This document shows, one piece after another, positions 11,371 to 23,283 of a stretch of 64,000 nt of DNA. The notes beneath the pieces were generated by a model. It saw only the letters and a program-made list of their open reading frames with translations. It was not told where the DNA came from and did not search any database. Origin of the DNA: Voacanga thouarsii. Lineage: Eukaryota > Streptophyta > Magnoliopsida > Gentianales > Apocynaceae. The DNA lies in the NCBI GenBank assembly GCA_026120185.1, contig JANUWF010001217.1, forward strand, positions 3,208,001-3,272,000. The letters are read 5' to 3'. The position numbers and the translations under genes were made by a program. Positions within the stretch are counted from its first letter, which is position 1. Every line of letters begins with the position of its first letter.

Positions 11371-12448
11371 GGATTATCCATGTCTCCATTATCAAAAAAA
11401 CTAAAGTCAGGCTGAGTTTCATCATCACTATTATCTTCTGCTAATTGAATCTAGTTTTGCAAAATTTAAAGCTAGAGTTGAAGATCTGCTTTTGAGATTT
11501 TGGATTTTCCTTTGCTAGAGGAAGAGCTGGCATGTTTTCTTTTTAATTGGTGTAGTGAGATTTACTGGTGCTAAAGGCTTTGGTGACCATCTTTTGAGTC
11601 TAATTTCTCGACATAAATGTTTAACTGAATTAAGGCTTTCTAACTTCTAATTCTAACCAATTATATAACAAATTTTCTTTTCAAGAAAGAATTTACAATA
11701 TTGGAAATGTACTAGAAGATAAGAAAGTTGTTTGTCTTTAATATAAGTGGCAAACTAAAGTTTATCCTGAGTTGAAAGAAAATCTTGGATTCCACCAAAA
11801 GTTTTCAACCATTGGTAGACCTATTTTGGAATAGTATTAGTGATCCCTTTTCCATACTTGACAAACCAAGTATGTAAAAGGTCTCAAAGGAATGAGAAAT
11901 TATACCAAGTGTCCAGATAATCCATGAAGTTGTAGGTTAGTGGTTTGAAGGGACTTTTAAACTGAATGGAAATGTAGATTCCTGATACAGGCCAGGTATT
12001 GAGATCAAGGATTTTGTTGATACAACATCTTGAATAAGCAATGCCTTTATCATTTCTGGAGGTATTTCATTCATATTCAAATTCAATCGAACTGATGGCA
12101 AAAAATATGTATTCATAATAGAGTATGGTTTTGAAGGGATTTATTTTGAACAGATGGCTGGATTGATTGTAAGGTTTTCGGGTGGAGAATGTTTACTATT
12201 TCATGTTTTAGCTTAATGGCCCAGTCTCGTGAAATTTCTAGTAATGGTATTAAAGTTTTTGAAACAAATTCAAAAGTTTCAATTTTGGGAGAAGTTGAGG
12301 ATGTTTCTGGTTTGGACGGAGTTTGCGAATAGGCTAGAAGATTACCATTTCTTTGAAAAATGAAGGATTTGGTAAGGCATAAAAGACTATCAATTTTCTG
12401 GGTTTTGGTTGTTTTTGGGGTAGAATAAGTTGGACTTAGAACATTCAT
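11371..12448 (-). pseudogene. Pararetrovirus copy A: ORF2 remnant
   Basis: The ATG at 12448 is followed by 111 open codons containing KPETSSTSP and ETFEFVSKTLIPLLE, matching the + strand copy starting at 23503 closely. The downstream part (12110-11400) continues through stops with an aromatic-rich region around DTWYNFSFLWDLLHTWFVK and a basic tail near 11500. I do not know the role of this protein. It is the second ORF after RNase H, as in florendoviruses (inference). The start matches between the two copies, supporting it as the real initiation site. Confidence 0.7.
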
Positions 12449-12900
12449 GGTAAGGGTAGGTTTTGCTAAGGTATTGCTAGGTAAAGATGGGTAAGAAGCA
12501 AGAATAGTATATCTATTTGCAAGTATGGGATTCCAAGGACCAATATTATGCTACATGATGACTCCTTTGCTGCTAGCAATTCACTCAATTTATAGTGCAA
12601 TTCTCACGAACCAAAAGGACAAGAAATCTTACAAAATTTTATCTTGTTTGTTATTATAAGAATTCTCTTGTCAGAAAATTAGGGAAGAGAATTTGATTCT
12701 TCTTAGATAAATTTAATATCAAAATCAAAACTAAAAAATAGTTCTTGTCATTTAGCAAAAATCTATTTTGCAACAAGTTTCTTCACATCTTTTTATAAAA
12801 CATCTTTAGCAATTTTGCAATAAATACGAAGAAGAAACTTTTTATTTACCAAATCATCTTAAAATTTAGAAATACATAAAACTATATAAAGGATTTCTTT

Positions 12901-14575
12901 TGATGCGTAAATTTTAAGTATATAAAATCATTAATTTTAAATCCTTCCCTTAGTCAAGTTTTAATTAAAACATTAATCACAAAATACACATATGAGCAAG
13001 TATACTCATCGCAAGATAGTATAGGGAATTAATGAGTATTGATCCACAAAGGAACAAGTACACTTCAATAACTTTTCTTTCATTATTTAACCGATCCAAA
13101 TAAAGTGAGAAAAGAATACAAAGAAAAAAAAGAAATATATATAACTCAATGATGTAAGTTTATGAAATTTAAACAAGTATCCTAGAAAACATGACAATGA
13201 ACCAATTAGCAACTCTCTCAATTAATTATCACTTTGGCATCATGAAAGAACACACAATAAAATCCAATCGTTTGTCAAATCATGAATTTACTTAGGTAAA
13301 TTCCACTTCTTTATCAATCCACGGAATCCTATATTTTGATTCATATTAATAAATTTGTCAATCAAGCTAATATAACCCAAACATGCATTAAGATTATCAT
13401 TCATATCTTGATTCAATTAGCAGATTTATCAATCAAGCCATCCTAACCAAAACATGCATGAATCCAAATTCCTTAAAAACATAAAATTAGCTAATAACCT
13501 TATGTTAATGCGAAACTAACTTAATCTTTAATCACTTAGTTCTAAAATCCTAACTTCATCATTCAAATCCATCAAGATTTAACAAATATAAAATCAATGC
13601 AACGAAACTCCTAACATCATTGTGTTCAAATACCAAAGATGATAAAAAAATTGATCAAATAACTAAATTAACGAAAAATTATGAATTCCAAAATAATGTT
13701 GAATTACAATAAAAGTATTGAATACATCATTGCTAAAGGGAAAGAAGACAAAGAGAAAAGAAAGAACTCATAGACAAGCCCCTTTCTTCTTCCTTGAAGA
13801 CTCCCTTAAACAATCTTCCTTGACTTGGGTGAACATCTCCTCCAATGAAAAAAATCAGAATTTTTGCCCTTTTAATTCACATTTCTATGTTGTATATCCA
13901 AATCCTTGTGTTTTCTTGTGCTTTTATAGGCCTCTTGAATGCTAATTTCGTGGCTGAGGAAGTCTTGACGGAGTAGAAATAGGAAAATACCAAAATTATT
14001 ATGCTTTTATAGGCCTCTTGGATCCTTATGTTTTCTTGTGCTTTTATAGGCCTCTTGGATGATAATTTTGTAACTGAGGAAGTCTTGACGGAGTAGGAAT
14101 AGGAAAATACCAAAATCATTAAATAAGCCCTAAATTCGCGTATAGAATTTCTGCCTCTAGAGCATACCTAGCACCGGGTACCTTTGACCACATGACGTCA
14201 GGTGCATTCTATTCTTCCTCTATTTTTGCTCTGTTTTTTACCGCCTCTCCTTGGCAAGTAAAATAGACCCAGTGCCAGGTACACTTGCCAGACCTAGCGC
14301 CAGGTCTGTTCTGAAAAACCCCTAAAGCTTGCTTAATTTCTGCTACTGGAACAGAATGGACCCGGTGCCTGGTCCACTGTCTGGGTCTAGCACTAGGTAC
14401 AATTTGATTTTGTGCACTTTCTGCTCGATTTTAACTTAAATCTGCACATATTTATCAAAAATACATGTTACAAGTAAAATGTCAAATAGAAAGGAATATA
14501 TTAGTTATTACAACAAATGTATCTTAAAACACCCTCAAATAACTATGAAAAGAATGATGATTTTAACCCCTATCA
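12901..14575 (-). mobile_element. Solo LTR, TGATAGGGG family, copy 1
   Basis: On the minus strand it starts TGATAGGGGTTAAAATC and ends AATTTACGCATCA. Perfect 5-bp target duplications TCTTT flank it (12896-12900 and 14576-14580). It lies within viral RNase H, which is restored when it is removed. A TATA box (TATAAAAGC) lies at about 13922-13929 on the minus strand and is repeated within the 120-bp duplication. The U3 part (14165-14400) carries several GACCYRGYRCCAGGT-type motifs. No gag, pol, primer site or second LTR is present. Confidence 0.88.
13903..14142 (-). repeat. 120-bp tandem duplication covering the LTR promoter
   Basis: TTTTCTTGTG is at 13911 and again at 14031, and the bases after it repeat with few changes, including the sense-strand TATA box (TATAAAAGC, about 13922-13929 and 14042-14049). 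A third partial copy of the TATA block lies at about 14003-14020. The other three LTRs of the family do not show this duplication. Confidence 0.75.
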
Positions 14576-14697
14576 TCTTTCTTTATGGTACTGTAAATTT
14601 TTTGATTGGATAGCCAAATACACATATGATATCTAACTAGTTGTTCGCAAGAAGAATCGGATTTCTTTTGTTTGAGGATATCTTCATGAAGTGTCAG

Positions 14698-17060
14698 AAA
14701 TCCTACTTATTCATTTTTTATCTTCCTGTGTCTAAAGGCACTATTTGAAAGATATGATCAATCCGTATCTAAAAGGTATTAATGCCTTTTTGCACTAATC
14801 TATGGTATACTTTAACAACATCTTATCAATATATGATACCTGAGATAAGTCTAACATTCTTTGCTTCCTATCTCTAAGAAGCTTTATTCCAAAAATATAA
14901 TTGGCTTCTTCCAAATCTTTTATCTTAAATTGACTAGATAGCCAAACCTTAATAGATGATAATATCCCTATATCATTTTTAATGAGTAGAATATCATCTA
15001 CATATAGTACTAAGAATGACATATTCTCACCACCCAACTTCCTATAAATACACGATTCATCTACATTTTGATTTAAACCATAAGACTTTATAGTTTTATT
15101 AAAATATATGTTCCATACCCTTAAAACTTACTTAAGTCCATAAATGGACTTCTTAAGCTTGTAGACCATATGTTCTTGACTTTTAGCAATAAACTCTTCT
15201 GGTTAAACACATGCAAATATTTTCACTAAGATTGGCATTAAGGAAGGCAGTCTAAACATTCATTTGCGATATCTCGTAATCATAATAACAAGCAATAACT
15301 AAAAGTATCTAGATGGATTTAAGCATGACTATTAGTGGAAAAGTTTTCTCATAATCGATTACTTCTTTCTGAGCAAACTCTTTTGCCACTAACCTTGCTT
15401 TGAAGGTTTCAATCTTCCCATCTCTCATCTTTTCCATTTGTATACTTACTTACACTTTATAGGATTTATCCCTTCAGGTGCAGTGACAAGATCTCAAACT
15501 TAGTTAACATGCATAGATTCAATTTTTGTATTATCTGCATCATGGTTAGCAATAATCTCCTTGTATCTAGTGGAATCTTGCTCCTGATACTTAGGACTAG
15601 ATCAAAGATTTCTCCAATTTATCTTTTCGAAACATAAGTTATCCTTCCACTACGACCAAACTCCGTTTGTATCGGAATATCAGGTTATGTCTCTCTTGTT
15701 TTCTCAATTGGGTTGCTTTGATCTGAAGAGAATGATGTGCTCTCTTCTAATTCCGCATGTCTTGAACTACTAGTAGACATTTTTTTGTCATCCTCTAAGT
15801 ATCTAGCATGAGTGCTAACAAGCATCTTTTACTCCTTAGGATAATAAAAAATTTCACCTTTTGTTCTTTTTAGATATCCAGCAAAATAGCATAATTCTGA
15901 CATTAGTTTTAACTTGTTCCATTTGATCAATATATAAGTTGGATATTCCCATTTCTTGAGATTATTCAAATTAGGCTTCCGTCCAGTCCATATCTCATAA
16001 GGAGTCCTAGGCACTAATTTAGATGGTACTAAATTCAGAATCTATGTTGTTGTCTCTAGGGCATATCTCCAAAAAGAAATAGGAAGAGACTCATAACTCA
16101 TCATACTCCTAACCATTTCTAACAATGTTCTATTCCTTCTCTCAACTACTCCATTCTTCTGGGGTGTCTCAGGTGCAATTGTTGAGATACAATCCCGTGA
16201 TGTACCAAATAGTTCTTAAACTCACCGAGAAGATACTTTCCATTACGATTTAATCCCAATGCATTGATCTGTTTGCCTATTTAACGCTACACTTCAGCCT
16301 TATACTTTTTAAATTTCTGAAAAGAGTCAGACTTATACCTTATCAAGTAAACATACCCAAAGTGTGAGTAGTCATCAATGAACATGATAAAGTACTCGTA
16401 GCTACATTTAGCTGGTGTAGTTATTAGATCACAAACATCACCATGAACAATGTTAGGTATTTCTTTAGCCCTTTTCACCATTTAGTTGAATGACGTTTTA
16501 GTCATCTTCCCCTTAAGGTATGATTCACACTAAGGCTATTCTTCCAATCTCAATAAGCCTAAGGGCCCACCATGGATAAATCTCTAAATCCAATTAGGAT
16601 TAATATGTCTAAATCTAAAATGTCATAAATACGATTCATTATCTATGGTCTTCTTCTTATTATAAGTTGGTTCAATTTCTTTGCTATTGATTTGATGACT
16701 TATAGGATTCAAATGAAATAAGCTTCTATATATGTTTCTAGAACAAATGAAATTTCCATTTCTACTGATTGTAACACCATAATGAAAGGAAATAGAATAG
16801 CCATGATCCATTAATTTGGAAACTAAAATTGAATTATATTTAAACACTAGAACATATAAAACATTTTTCAAAATAAAAATCCTATCTAAATCAAAATATA
16901 AAGTTCTCTCTCACATTGCTCCGACTCGGATTTTAGCTCCATTACCAACTCGAAATGCATGCTCTTCTTTGCTGAGTCACCTTATCTTCTTTAACCCTGC
17001 AAGGAGTTACAGATATGGTCAGCTACTCCAGAATTTACAATCCAAGTAAATGAAGATCTA
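14698..17060 (-). pseudogene. Copia pol remnant: protease, integrase, partial RT
   Basis: On the minus strand in order: a protease-like VNSGVADHIC (about 17040), GAG-pre-integrase (16871-16623), integrase with HGDVCDLITTPAKCSYEYF and FIDDYSHFGYVYL (16460-16350), NGVVERRNRT holding the catalytic Glu (about 16165-16135), PRTPYEIWTGRKPNLN (about 16010-15960), and RT with an intact FLVLYVDDILL (about 15020-14990). PR-IN-RT order marks Ty1/copia. Text stops within or just after RT at about 14698, where it meets viral RNase H; RNase H of the copia and the 3' LTR are absent. Multiple stops are present. Confidence 0.85.
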
Positions 17061-17950
17061 ATTATCAAAATGGACTCTAAGAAGATAGTTGTTCCTGTGT
17101 TCTTGGATAAGAAAACTGGGCATTTCTTTTTTCAATGACCATTCTTACCACACTTAAAGCAGTTCCTTTTGGGCTTCACATTAGGCCCAGCATCAGTTGA
17201 TCCAACTGTATTCCCCTTATTCTTCTTGAACTTCTTAGTTTTGGGCTTAATTCCAGAAGCTGAGGTCTTTGACAATAAGGCTATAGACTTGTGCTTTATT
17301 GTCTTTTCCGCCGCCTAGAGCTCCTTCATTAACTTTGAAAGAATTATGCTCATCTTATTCATGTTGTAATTTAACTTGAACTGAGTAAAAGATTTCGGCA
17401 AAGTCTCAAGCACCATGTCTATTTGACTTTTAAGGTCAATAATTGCACCAAGTACTTTGGCTTCTTCAAAAATGGCAATTATCTTGAATATATACTCTCG
17501 AACTGATGCTCCATCAACTATCCTGGTGTTCATGATTACCTTAAGAGCTTCTTACCTTGCAGGTCGGCTCTTGTTAGTAAACATCTCCCTTAGAGAGAAG
17601 TCTATGTCATAAGTAATGGCCTTGTTCTCATGCTTGGACTAGAGAACATTAGACATAGAAGTTAACATATAGCATCGAATCATTTCATTAGTTTTCTTCT
17701 ATGCCTTCTCAACTTCTCACTCTTTCGCAATGGAATTTTCCCTAGTCTCAAGATAGAGGTTTGTCAGAACATACTTGTACTTTTTGACAATGAGTACCAT
17801 GTTTAAGTTTCTTTTCCAGTCTATGTAGTTTGGGCCAGTTAACCAATTCATTTTAAGAATAATAGTTAAAGGACTAAAAGAACCTCCACCAGATATTTCT
17901 ATAAAAGTTTTAAAAAATTTTATAAGTTTGTGTCTATTCACATAAAACAT
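17061..17950 (-). pseudogene. Copia gag remnant
   Basis: The frame starts at 17950, contains MNWLTGPNYIDWKRNLNMVL (about 17850-17790), then the gag core DLKSQIDMVLETLPKSF (about 17440-17390), and ends in a zinc knuckle CFKCGKNGH...C at about 17170-17125. It belongs with the pol remnant downstream and the LTR at 18553-20092. Stops and frameshifts lie near 17715 and 17570. Confidence 0.8.
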
Positions 17951-18552
17951 ACATTTAAAGTAAACATAACATATATCCTGATAATAGATAAACCCTTAAA
18001 CTATTATCAAAATGTTAAATTTTGGCTCTTAAAAAAATTAATATAACTTCTTAGGGAGATTAATAAATTTCTAAATTAAGTGTATAATTACCCACTACTT
18101 AATCGTTTAGTTTATGATCTAGAAATTAGCTCCAATGTGGGTTGGCCGCTATTTCACATGAACTATAGGCAATCTAGTATTATAAACTCTAATGTGGGTT
18201 GGCCAAATATAACACTTACCCTATATTAGTTTGATTCAATCTATTAAATCTAGATTTTCGTGGAAAACCATCCTATACGTGACCACTCCTATGGTGACTC
18301 GAGTGAATTCAATAATCCTTAACATTAAATGGGATGGAAGCCACAGGACTGTTAGAATTCCTCTCCCACTTAATATTTTATTTAAAGGAATTAACTTGTG
18401 TTTTTCTAAGAAATAATCTAGGTAATTAATTTTAAAACTCCTAGATTCAAATTAGTTTCTTATATTAAAGGCATAACTCCTTTAAGAAAATAAATTCATA
18501 AATCTCACTTTAAAAAGATCTAAATTATTATATTTACATGAAACACAATTTA
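17951..18552 (-). other. Copia leader between 5' LTR and gag
   Basis: About 600 bases without a supportable frame between the LTR edge (TG at 18553) and the gag start. I do not see a clear Met-tRNA primer site next to the LTR edge, so either the edge or the primer site has decayed. Confidence 0.5.
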
Positions 18553-20092
18553 TGACGGAATTTGTGGACTCTGAAAGGCGGAAAACATCTATGAATCCCT
18601 ACACCAAATCCAAGTTATGCAGTAAGATTGACTAAATTAAGTTTTGTACCTTTAAGATATCGTGCGTTAGCTCTAATCAAATCAGATCATAGACATTGCT
18701 TGTTGCTAATGTCCTCTATAGATTCACATAGCGAACTTTAATCTTTACCAGGAGTGTGCTAGGGCCCACAAAAGAAGTTTTTTTTTTTTGGGATATTTTT
18801 CTCCTGTGTCTAATCCAAAGAAACGAGATAGATCAATTAAACGTCAAACGACTAGGATTTTTTTATCATGTAAGACCTAAAACCCGTCGAAGACTGTAAA
18901 ATAGTTTTTAGAGTCTCATTCTCAATTGATCTCTTTAGATATCACATTATATCTTTTCAAACACAAATTCAAATTCAAATAGATATAAATAACTTCTCAG
19001 ATTATTTACCAAGCCAGATTCTAATAATTTGGACGTCCTCCAGGTACATCGAATGTAGACACATATCCAGATTCATTGAATATAGACTTTTTTCTAGATA
19101 CAATGAATCTAGATACATTTCTAGATACATTAAATTTGAACATCCTTTTAGATTCAATGAATTTAGACATATTTTTAAATACACTGAACCTGGTTACTAG
19201 AAAAAGAACCTAATTTGTTCGCTTAATGTGTGACTAATAAGTTCATTTAACACTGGTAGTGTACCCAAAATACATTTATATGGCCCCACAAGTTATGAGA
19301 GATTTCTAACAAAATATTATAACTACCCAAGTTAAAATAAAGATTGATGATCTCTTTGAATCAAATCACAATTTGACATTTAGTCCTTTTGTCTTACGAT
19401 ATTTTGATTAAGTATAAGGAATAGGACATGTTATCCTTGTATATCTTAATCAACTATTGCTTGATCTTTAAGTAAACTGTTCAATCAAATGATATCTCTA
19501 ATTGATATATTTGAGTACGGTCATCATCAAGGGGCCTACGAATATCTCCATCAAATATGAGAGGGACAAATTCCTTCGCTTTCATTCATATTCCTCTCCC
19601 TGATTAGTTCTATGTCCAGCGGTAGTCTTATTTAATTTTCTAATTGAAGATAACTTAAGATTATGTCAAGATTTAGAATCCACCAAGTAGGAAATAATGA
19701 TGAATTCAGGTAAAAAAGTATAAAATATCATAATTTGAAAGAGAAGTACTTATAACATGTCCCATGAAGTATTCTCATAGTGAGTCATGTTTAATACAAT
19801 GTTCTATAACATTCATTTATATTTTAACTTGATATTCCATATACCTATAACCAGTAAAATATAACCATCAAGTCATAAATATATTAATCTTAATTTGTTA
19901 TTATTCCACCAATAATAATAATCAATTAAGAACATTTTAAGAATAGTCATTCTACTTGCTAAAAGATTTTACTTTCAAGTCACGTACTAATGATCATAAA
20001 GCCAAATACACTATTTATGAAAATAAATGCCTCGTATTTATTGTGAAAATATTGAATAACAAATAAAAATTATTTAAGGCATATCCCCAACA
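18553..20092 (-). mobile_element. Copia 5' LTR
   Basis: On the minus strand it starts TGTTGGGGATATGCC (20092) and ends near CCGTCA (18553), 1540 bases. It matches the solo LTR at 47879-49415 (1537 bases, plus strand) over much of its length, for example the AATACGAGGCATTT block near the start. It is followed by gag and pol on the same strand, so this is a 5' LTR of a 3'-truncated element. It lies within the internal region of a second copia element (20093-21575). Confidence 0.8.
19010..19200 (-). repeat. Minisatellite-like imperfect repeats in copia LTR
   Basis: Several degenerate units of roughly 25-30 bases built on TAGATACATTGAATTTAGAC-like text lie in a row. The solo LTR counterpart (about 48830-48950) has fewer units. 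A 60-codon frame here simply reflects the repeats. Confidence 0.55.
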
Positions 20093-21575
20093 ATTTTTTC
20101 ATTGTTCACAATAAAACAATAAAGAATGGCCAAAATAAAATAAATTATTTTCTTGCACTTTCTGTTCTTTTAATCGATGTGATCAAATAAGACTGAATTA
20201 AATATCATATATAAAGATGATTTTGTTTAATCCTAAGGTAGTTCCAACTGCCATTTTCATACAATTTATTTATAAAATAAATAAAAGTTATGCATAAAAA
20301 TAAATATCATGTATGATTGGTTTTCTAAAAAAAACTACAAAAAAATTTTTCCAAAATCGCATCAAACCACAGAGGAACCGGTGCAGCTGGACCTAATGGG
20401 TCGGTGCCGGGTTACTACTATTTTGTCACTACCTTTTCCCAGAAAGGAACAGTGTCAGCTGGTCTCTATTTGTTTGCTGATTTTTATCCAGGAAGGAACT
20501 GGCGCCTGATTGTACACAACAGTAGGCACCAGTAAGGGTGTTCATTCGATTTTTTGTTTTGAAATTCGATTTTTTTTTTTCAAAACCAAACCGAACCAAA
20601 ATTTAAAGAAAATTGACAGTTTTAAACTAAATTTGAATGCCTCCTTTAGTAGATTCATTAACCTAATATAAATTTAAGCTCAAACAAGTAGTTTAATATA
20701 AATTATAATTCAAATCTAATATAAAATGTAATATAAATTAAAGTCCAAACATTTTAAAGATTTATGCCAAATATTTTAGTAGAAAGTTATGATCAACGAT
20801 GCAAATTGCAAAGATGAAGATCTTAAACTCAATTACTAATGACTTTATTTTGGACAAAACCTAATCAAACTGAACCGAAATAATCGAAATCGAATAGGAA
20901 TTTTTTTAAAAATCATAATTTATAAAAATAAATAAATAATTAATGAATAATATTTTAATATTAATTATATATTTTAAATTTTAAAAATATAATTCGATTT
21001 TTTATTTTAGAAAATCGAAAACCGAACCAAATTTTTATATAAACTCTAAAATCGAACCGAATTTTATTTCATTAAAATCGAACTGAAAATCGAAAGTAGG
21101 ACCGATTCAGTTCGATTTTTTAGTTCAAACCGAATAATGAATACCCTTAGGCACCCATTGGTATTGTTCACGGTGGCGGGGATTTTTGAAATAGCTCCGG
21201 CAACTCTGATTTCAATCATTTCTCCTTTTTCTGTACTTTTCCTTTAGCCTTTTGTTGGTACCAATTGATTTTTTATATCTAGAACACGAATCCTTGGGGA
21301 AAATAAAATATTTTCATGCAAAAACATAATTTTACAATTGCTTATACCTCCACTCGCGAGGTATACATAAGATTCTATAAAAAAAAACTAGAGAACCAAC
21401 AAATAAAGAAAAATAATTATTACAAGATCCTATACCTCCATTCACAAGGTGTACAAGTAATGTAGAAATCAATCATACGGATCATATAAATCAAAAGAAT
21501 TGATTTTTAAGGAACACCATCAATTATTAGCCTAAAGCATGCTCATAAGTGTTTAACTATGGCTTTGATACCACT
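20093..21575 (-). mobile_element. Copia internal start with primer site, MITE inside
   Basis: The sequence next to the LTR 21576-23283. On the minus strand TGGTATCAAAGCC (21561-21573) is a near-exact Met-tRNA primer site, two bases from the LTR edge. No gag frame is visible. A segment at 20370-20530 has GC-richer GGTGCCGGGT and GGCGCC motifs reminiscent of the U3 of the TGATAGGGG LTRs. The region is interrupted by a MITE (20533-21149) and cut by the other copia LTR at 20092. Confidence 0.6.
20533..21149. mobile_element. hAT-type MITE
   Basis: Terminal inverted repeats TAAGGGTGTTCATTCG and its partner TAAGGGTATTCATTATTCG (minus strand). Flanks GGCACCAG (20525-20532) and GGCACCCA (21150-21157) form a diverged 8-bp target duplication. 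The subterminal parts are CGAACC/TTCGGTT-rich, as in the common plant hAT MITE type. It is 617 bases with no coding capacity. Confidence 0.8.
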
Positions 21576-23283
21576 TATAGGAACGAGAATCACACAAGCG
21601 CAGCGAAATTTAAAAATAAATCAAAGTTTAGGATCACATGCTTACTTTTTCTCCTAGAATTAGAAGAAACCATAGTAGTAACCAGAATTTGCTAACTAGA
21701 AGACCTGCCAAAAGCTTGCTCTTACGTATGAAATGCTTCAAATGCTAGAGCTTTTGACCTTCTAAGGTATTCTCTTAACCTCACAAATTAATCTACTAGT
21801 GAAAGTAGTCTAGGATTTTTTTTTCTAAGAAAACATTAAAAGAGAGCAAGGAGACAAGTGGCAACTAGCTTGTTAGGAAATAATTAATTTTTTTAACCTA
21901 GGCAGCCTCCATAAGAATTATATAAGTCCCTAAGGTTGGCTGCCCTAATCCAAGACGTATTAGGGCTATTTCTCCAACTAAGCCTTTTTATTATTTGTCT
22001 TAGTTTTTAAATAAACCTAAAATAATAAAAACTTAACTCACTATATTTATTACTTTATCTAGGTCTTTTATTAAGCTAAAGCCCAGAATAATAAATATAC
22101 AATTCAAAATAATTATTAGGCTAATTCATATTTATTTCATTCAAACTCATATATTATCTTGGACTTTCTAGAATTAATTAATTAATCTAATCCATGAATT
22201 ACTCTTGGACTTAATTAATTATTTTAACCAAATGGAATTTTTAGAATAAAATAAATTTTTTCATCCCTCAAATAATCCAAACAATTTGCATAATGACTAA
22301 AATAGTCATTCCAGTTTCTAGAGTTATCTTGGGGACCAAAAGACATATTATCCTTGACTTCTAAAAAGATCAAAATACCCCTACTAAATAAATAGTAGCA
22401 TTTTATATTTTAAAGATCTTCATTCATCACCATATGAAGATATTGACCTCAAAGATAATATTACGCAAGCATTGTCTTCAACCTACAGGTATAATGGCGA
22501 AAATACCCCTCTATGTAACATCTATTATTAAGATAGGACTAGTTGGTACTATCACATGACATTTACTATCCTTTGACTTCTAATCCATAATCTATGGCTT
22601 CCAAGAGTATAACTGTTTATCTAAAGGGTGTGATCCTTAAAACAACACTTTTAGTCATTTCCCAAGACCCTAGATTTTATAAATTATCTTAGACTATCAC
22701 AAAGAGGTGATCGCTCCTTTCATGAAGAAAGGCATAGAAACTCTATTGTATAAGTTCGTCTTGATCAAACTAAAGATACATGCCTAACATATAAAGATCT
22801 TAATCTCATGGAGAAAATCTCACCTATAGTTTATCAACATATATACATCTAGCTTCACTAGACTACCAATTCATACTCAAACCATAGAGTATTTGTCCAT
22901 GCAATAGTAGCAATAGTTCAATCTGTATTTATCATAGTACTTTTGTAAAGACTATTATCCTACGGTCCAATTCTATGTATTCCAAATACACTTAAGTTAT
23001 TGGTGTGAGAAGACTACTCACTGGTCAAAGGTAAACTATTCCCCATTTGAAAACTATAATGTAATGATTTAAACCTTAACAAAGTGCCCAACTTCATTAA
23101 TCAATCAAAACGTTTCTACACTTTACTGTGAAGCACGACCTAATACGTAAATCATTTACTAACATATTTAGACCTTATTGTATGAAAAAAATGCGAATAC
23201 AAACTTATTAAAATAAATACTTTTATTATTTCAAGACATACATCTTTATAGAATTTCTATGTCTTTTAGGGCATATACCAACA
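21576..23283 (-). mobile_element. Copia 5' LTR next to viral ORF2
   Basis: On the minus strand it starts TGTTGGTATATGCCCTA (23283) and ends CTCGTTCCTATA (21576), 1708 bases, then the primer site. At its outer edge it abuts GAGAATTC of viral sequence. That is the same viral position and the same five bases that border the truncated LTR at 4253, indicating one insertion whose two ends now point in opposite directions. Confidence 0.85.

Larger units (their letters stand above)
12449..14697 (-). pseudogene. Pararetrovirus copy A: 5'-most RNase H piece and ORF2 upstream spacer
   Basis: RNase H sequence 14697-14576 and 12900-12663, interrupted by the solo LTR 12901-14575, followed by about 200 bases of spacer before ORF2. 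It duplicates 6416-4254 of the same copy. The anchor TTCTCTTGTCAG is at 12663 here and 4254 there; after subtracting the LTR in between, the viral unit is about 6.7 kb (8409 minus 1735). Viral similarity stops at about 14693-14700, where copia pol begins: an inferred inversion breakpoint. Confidence 0.75.

Noticed and set aside
20309..20509. 66-codon frame near the MITE
   Set aside because: No domain; it covers the leader-like region of a truncated copia element with GGTGCC-type motifs.
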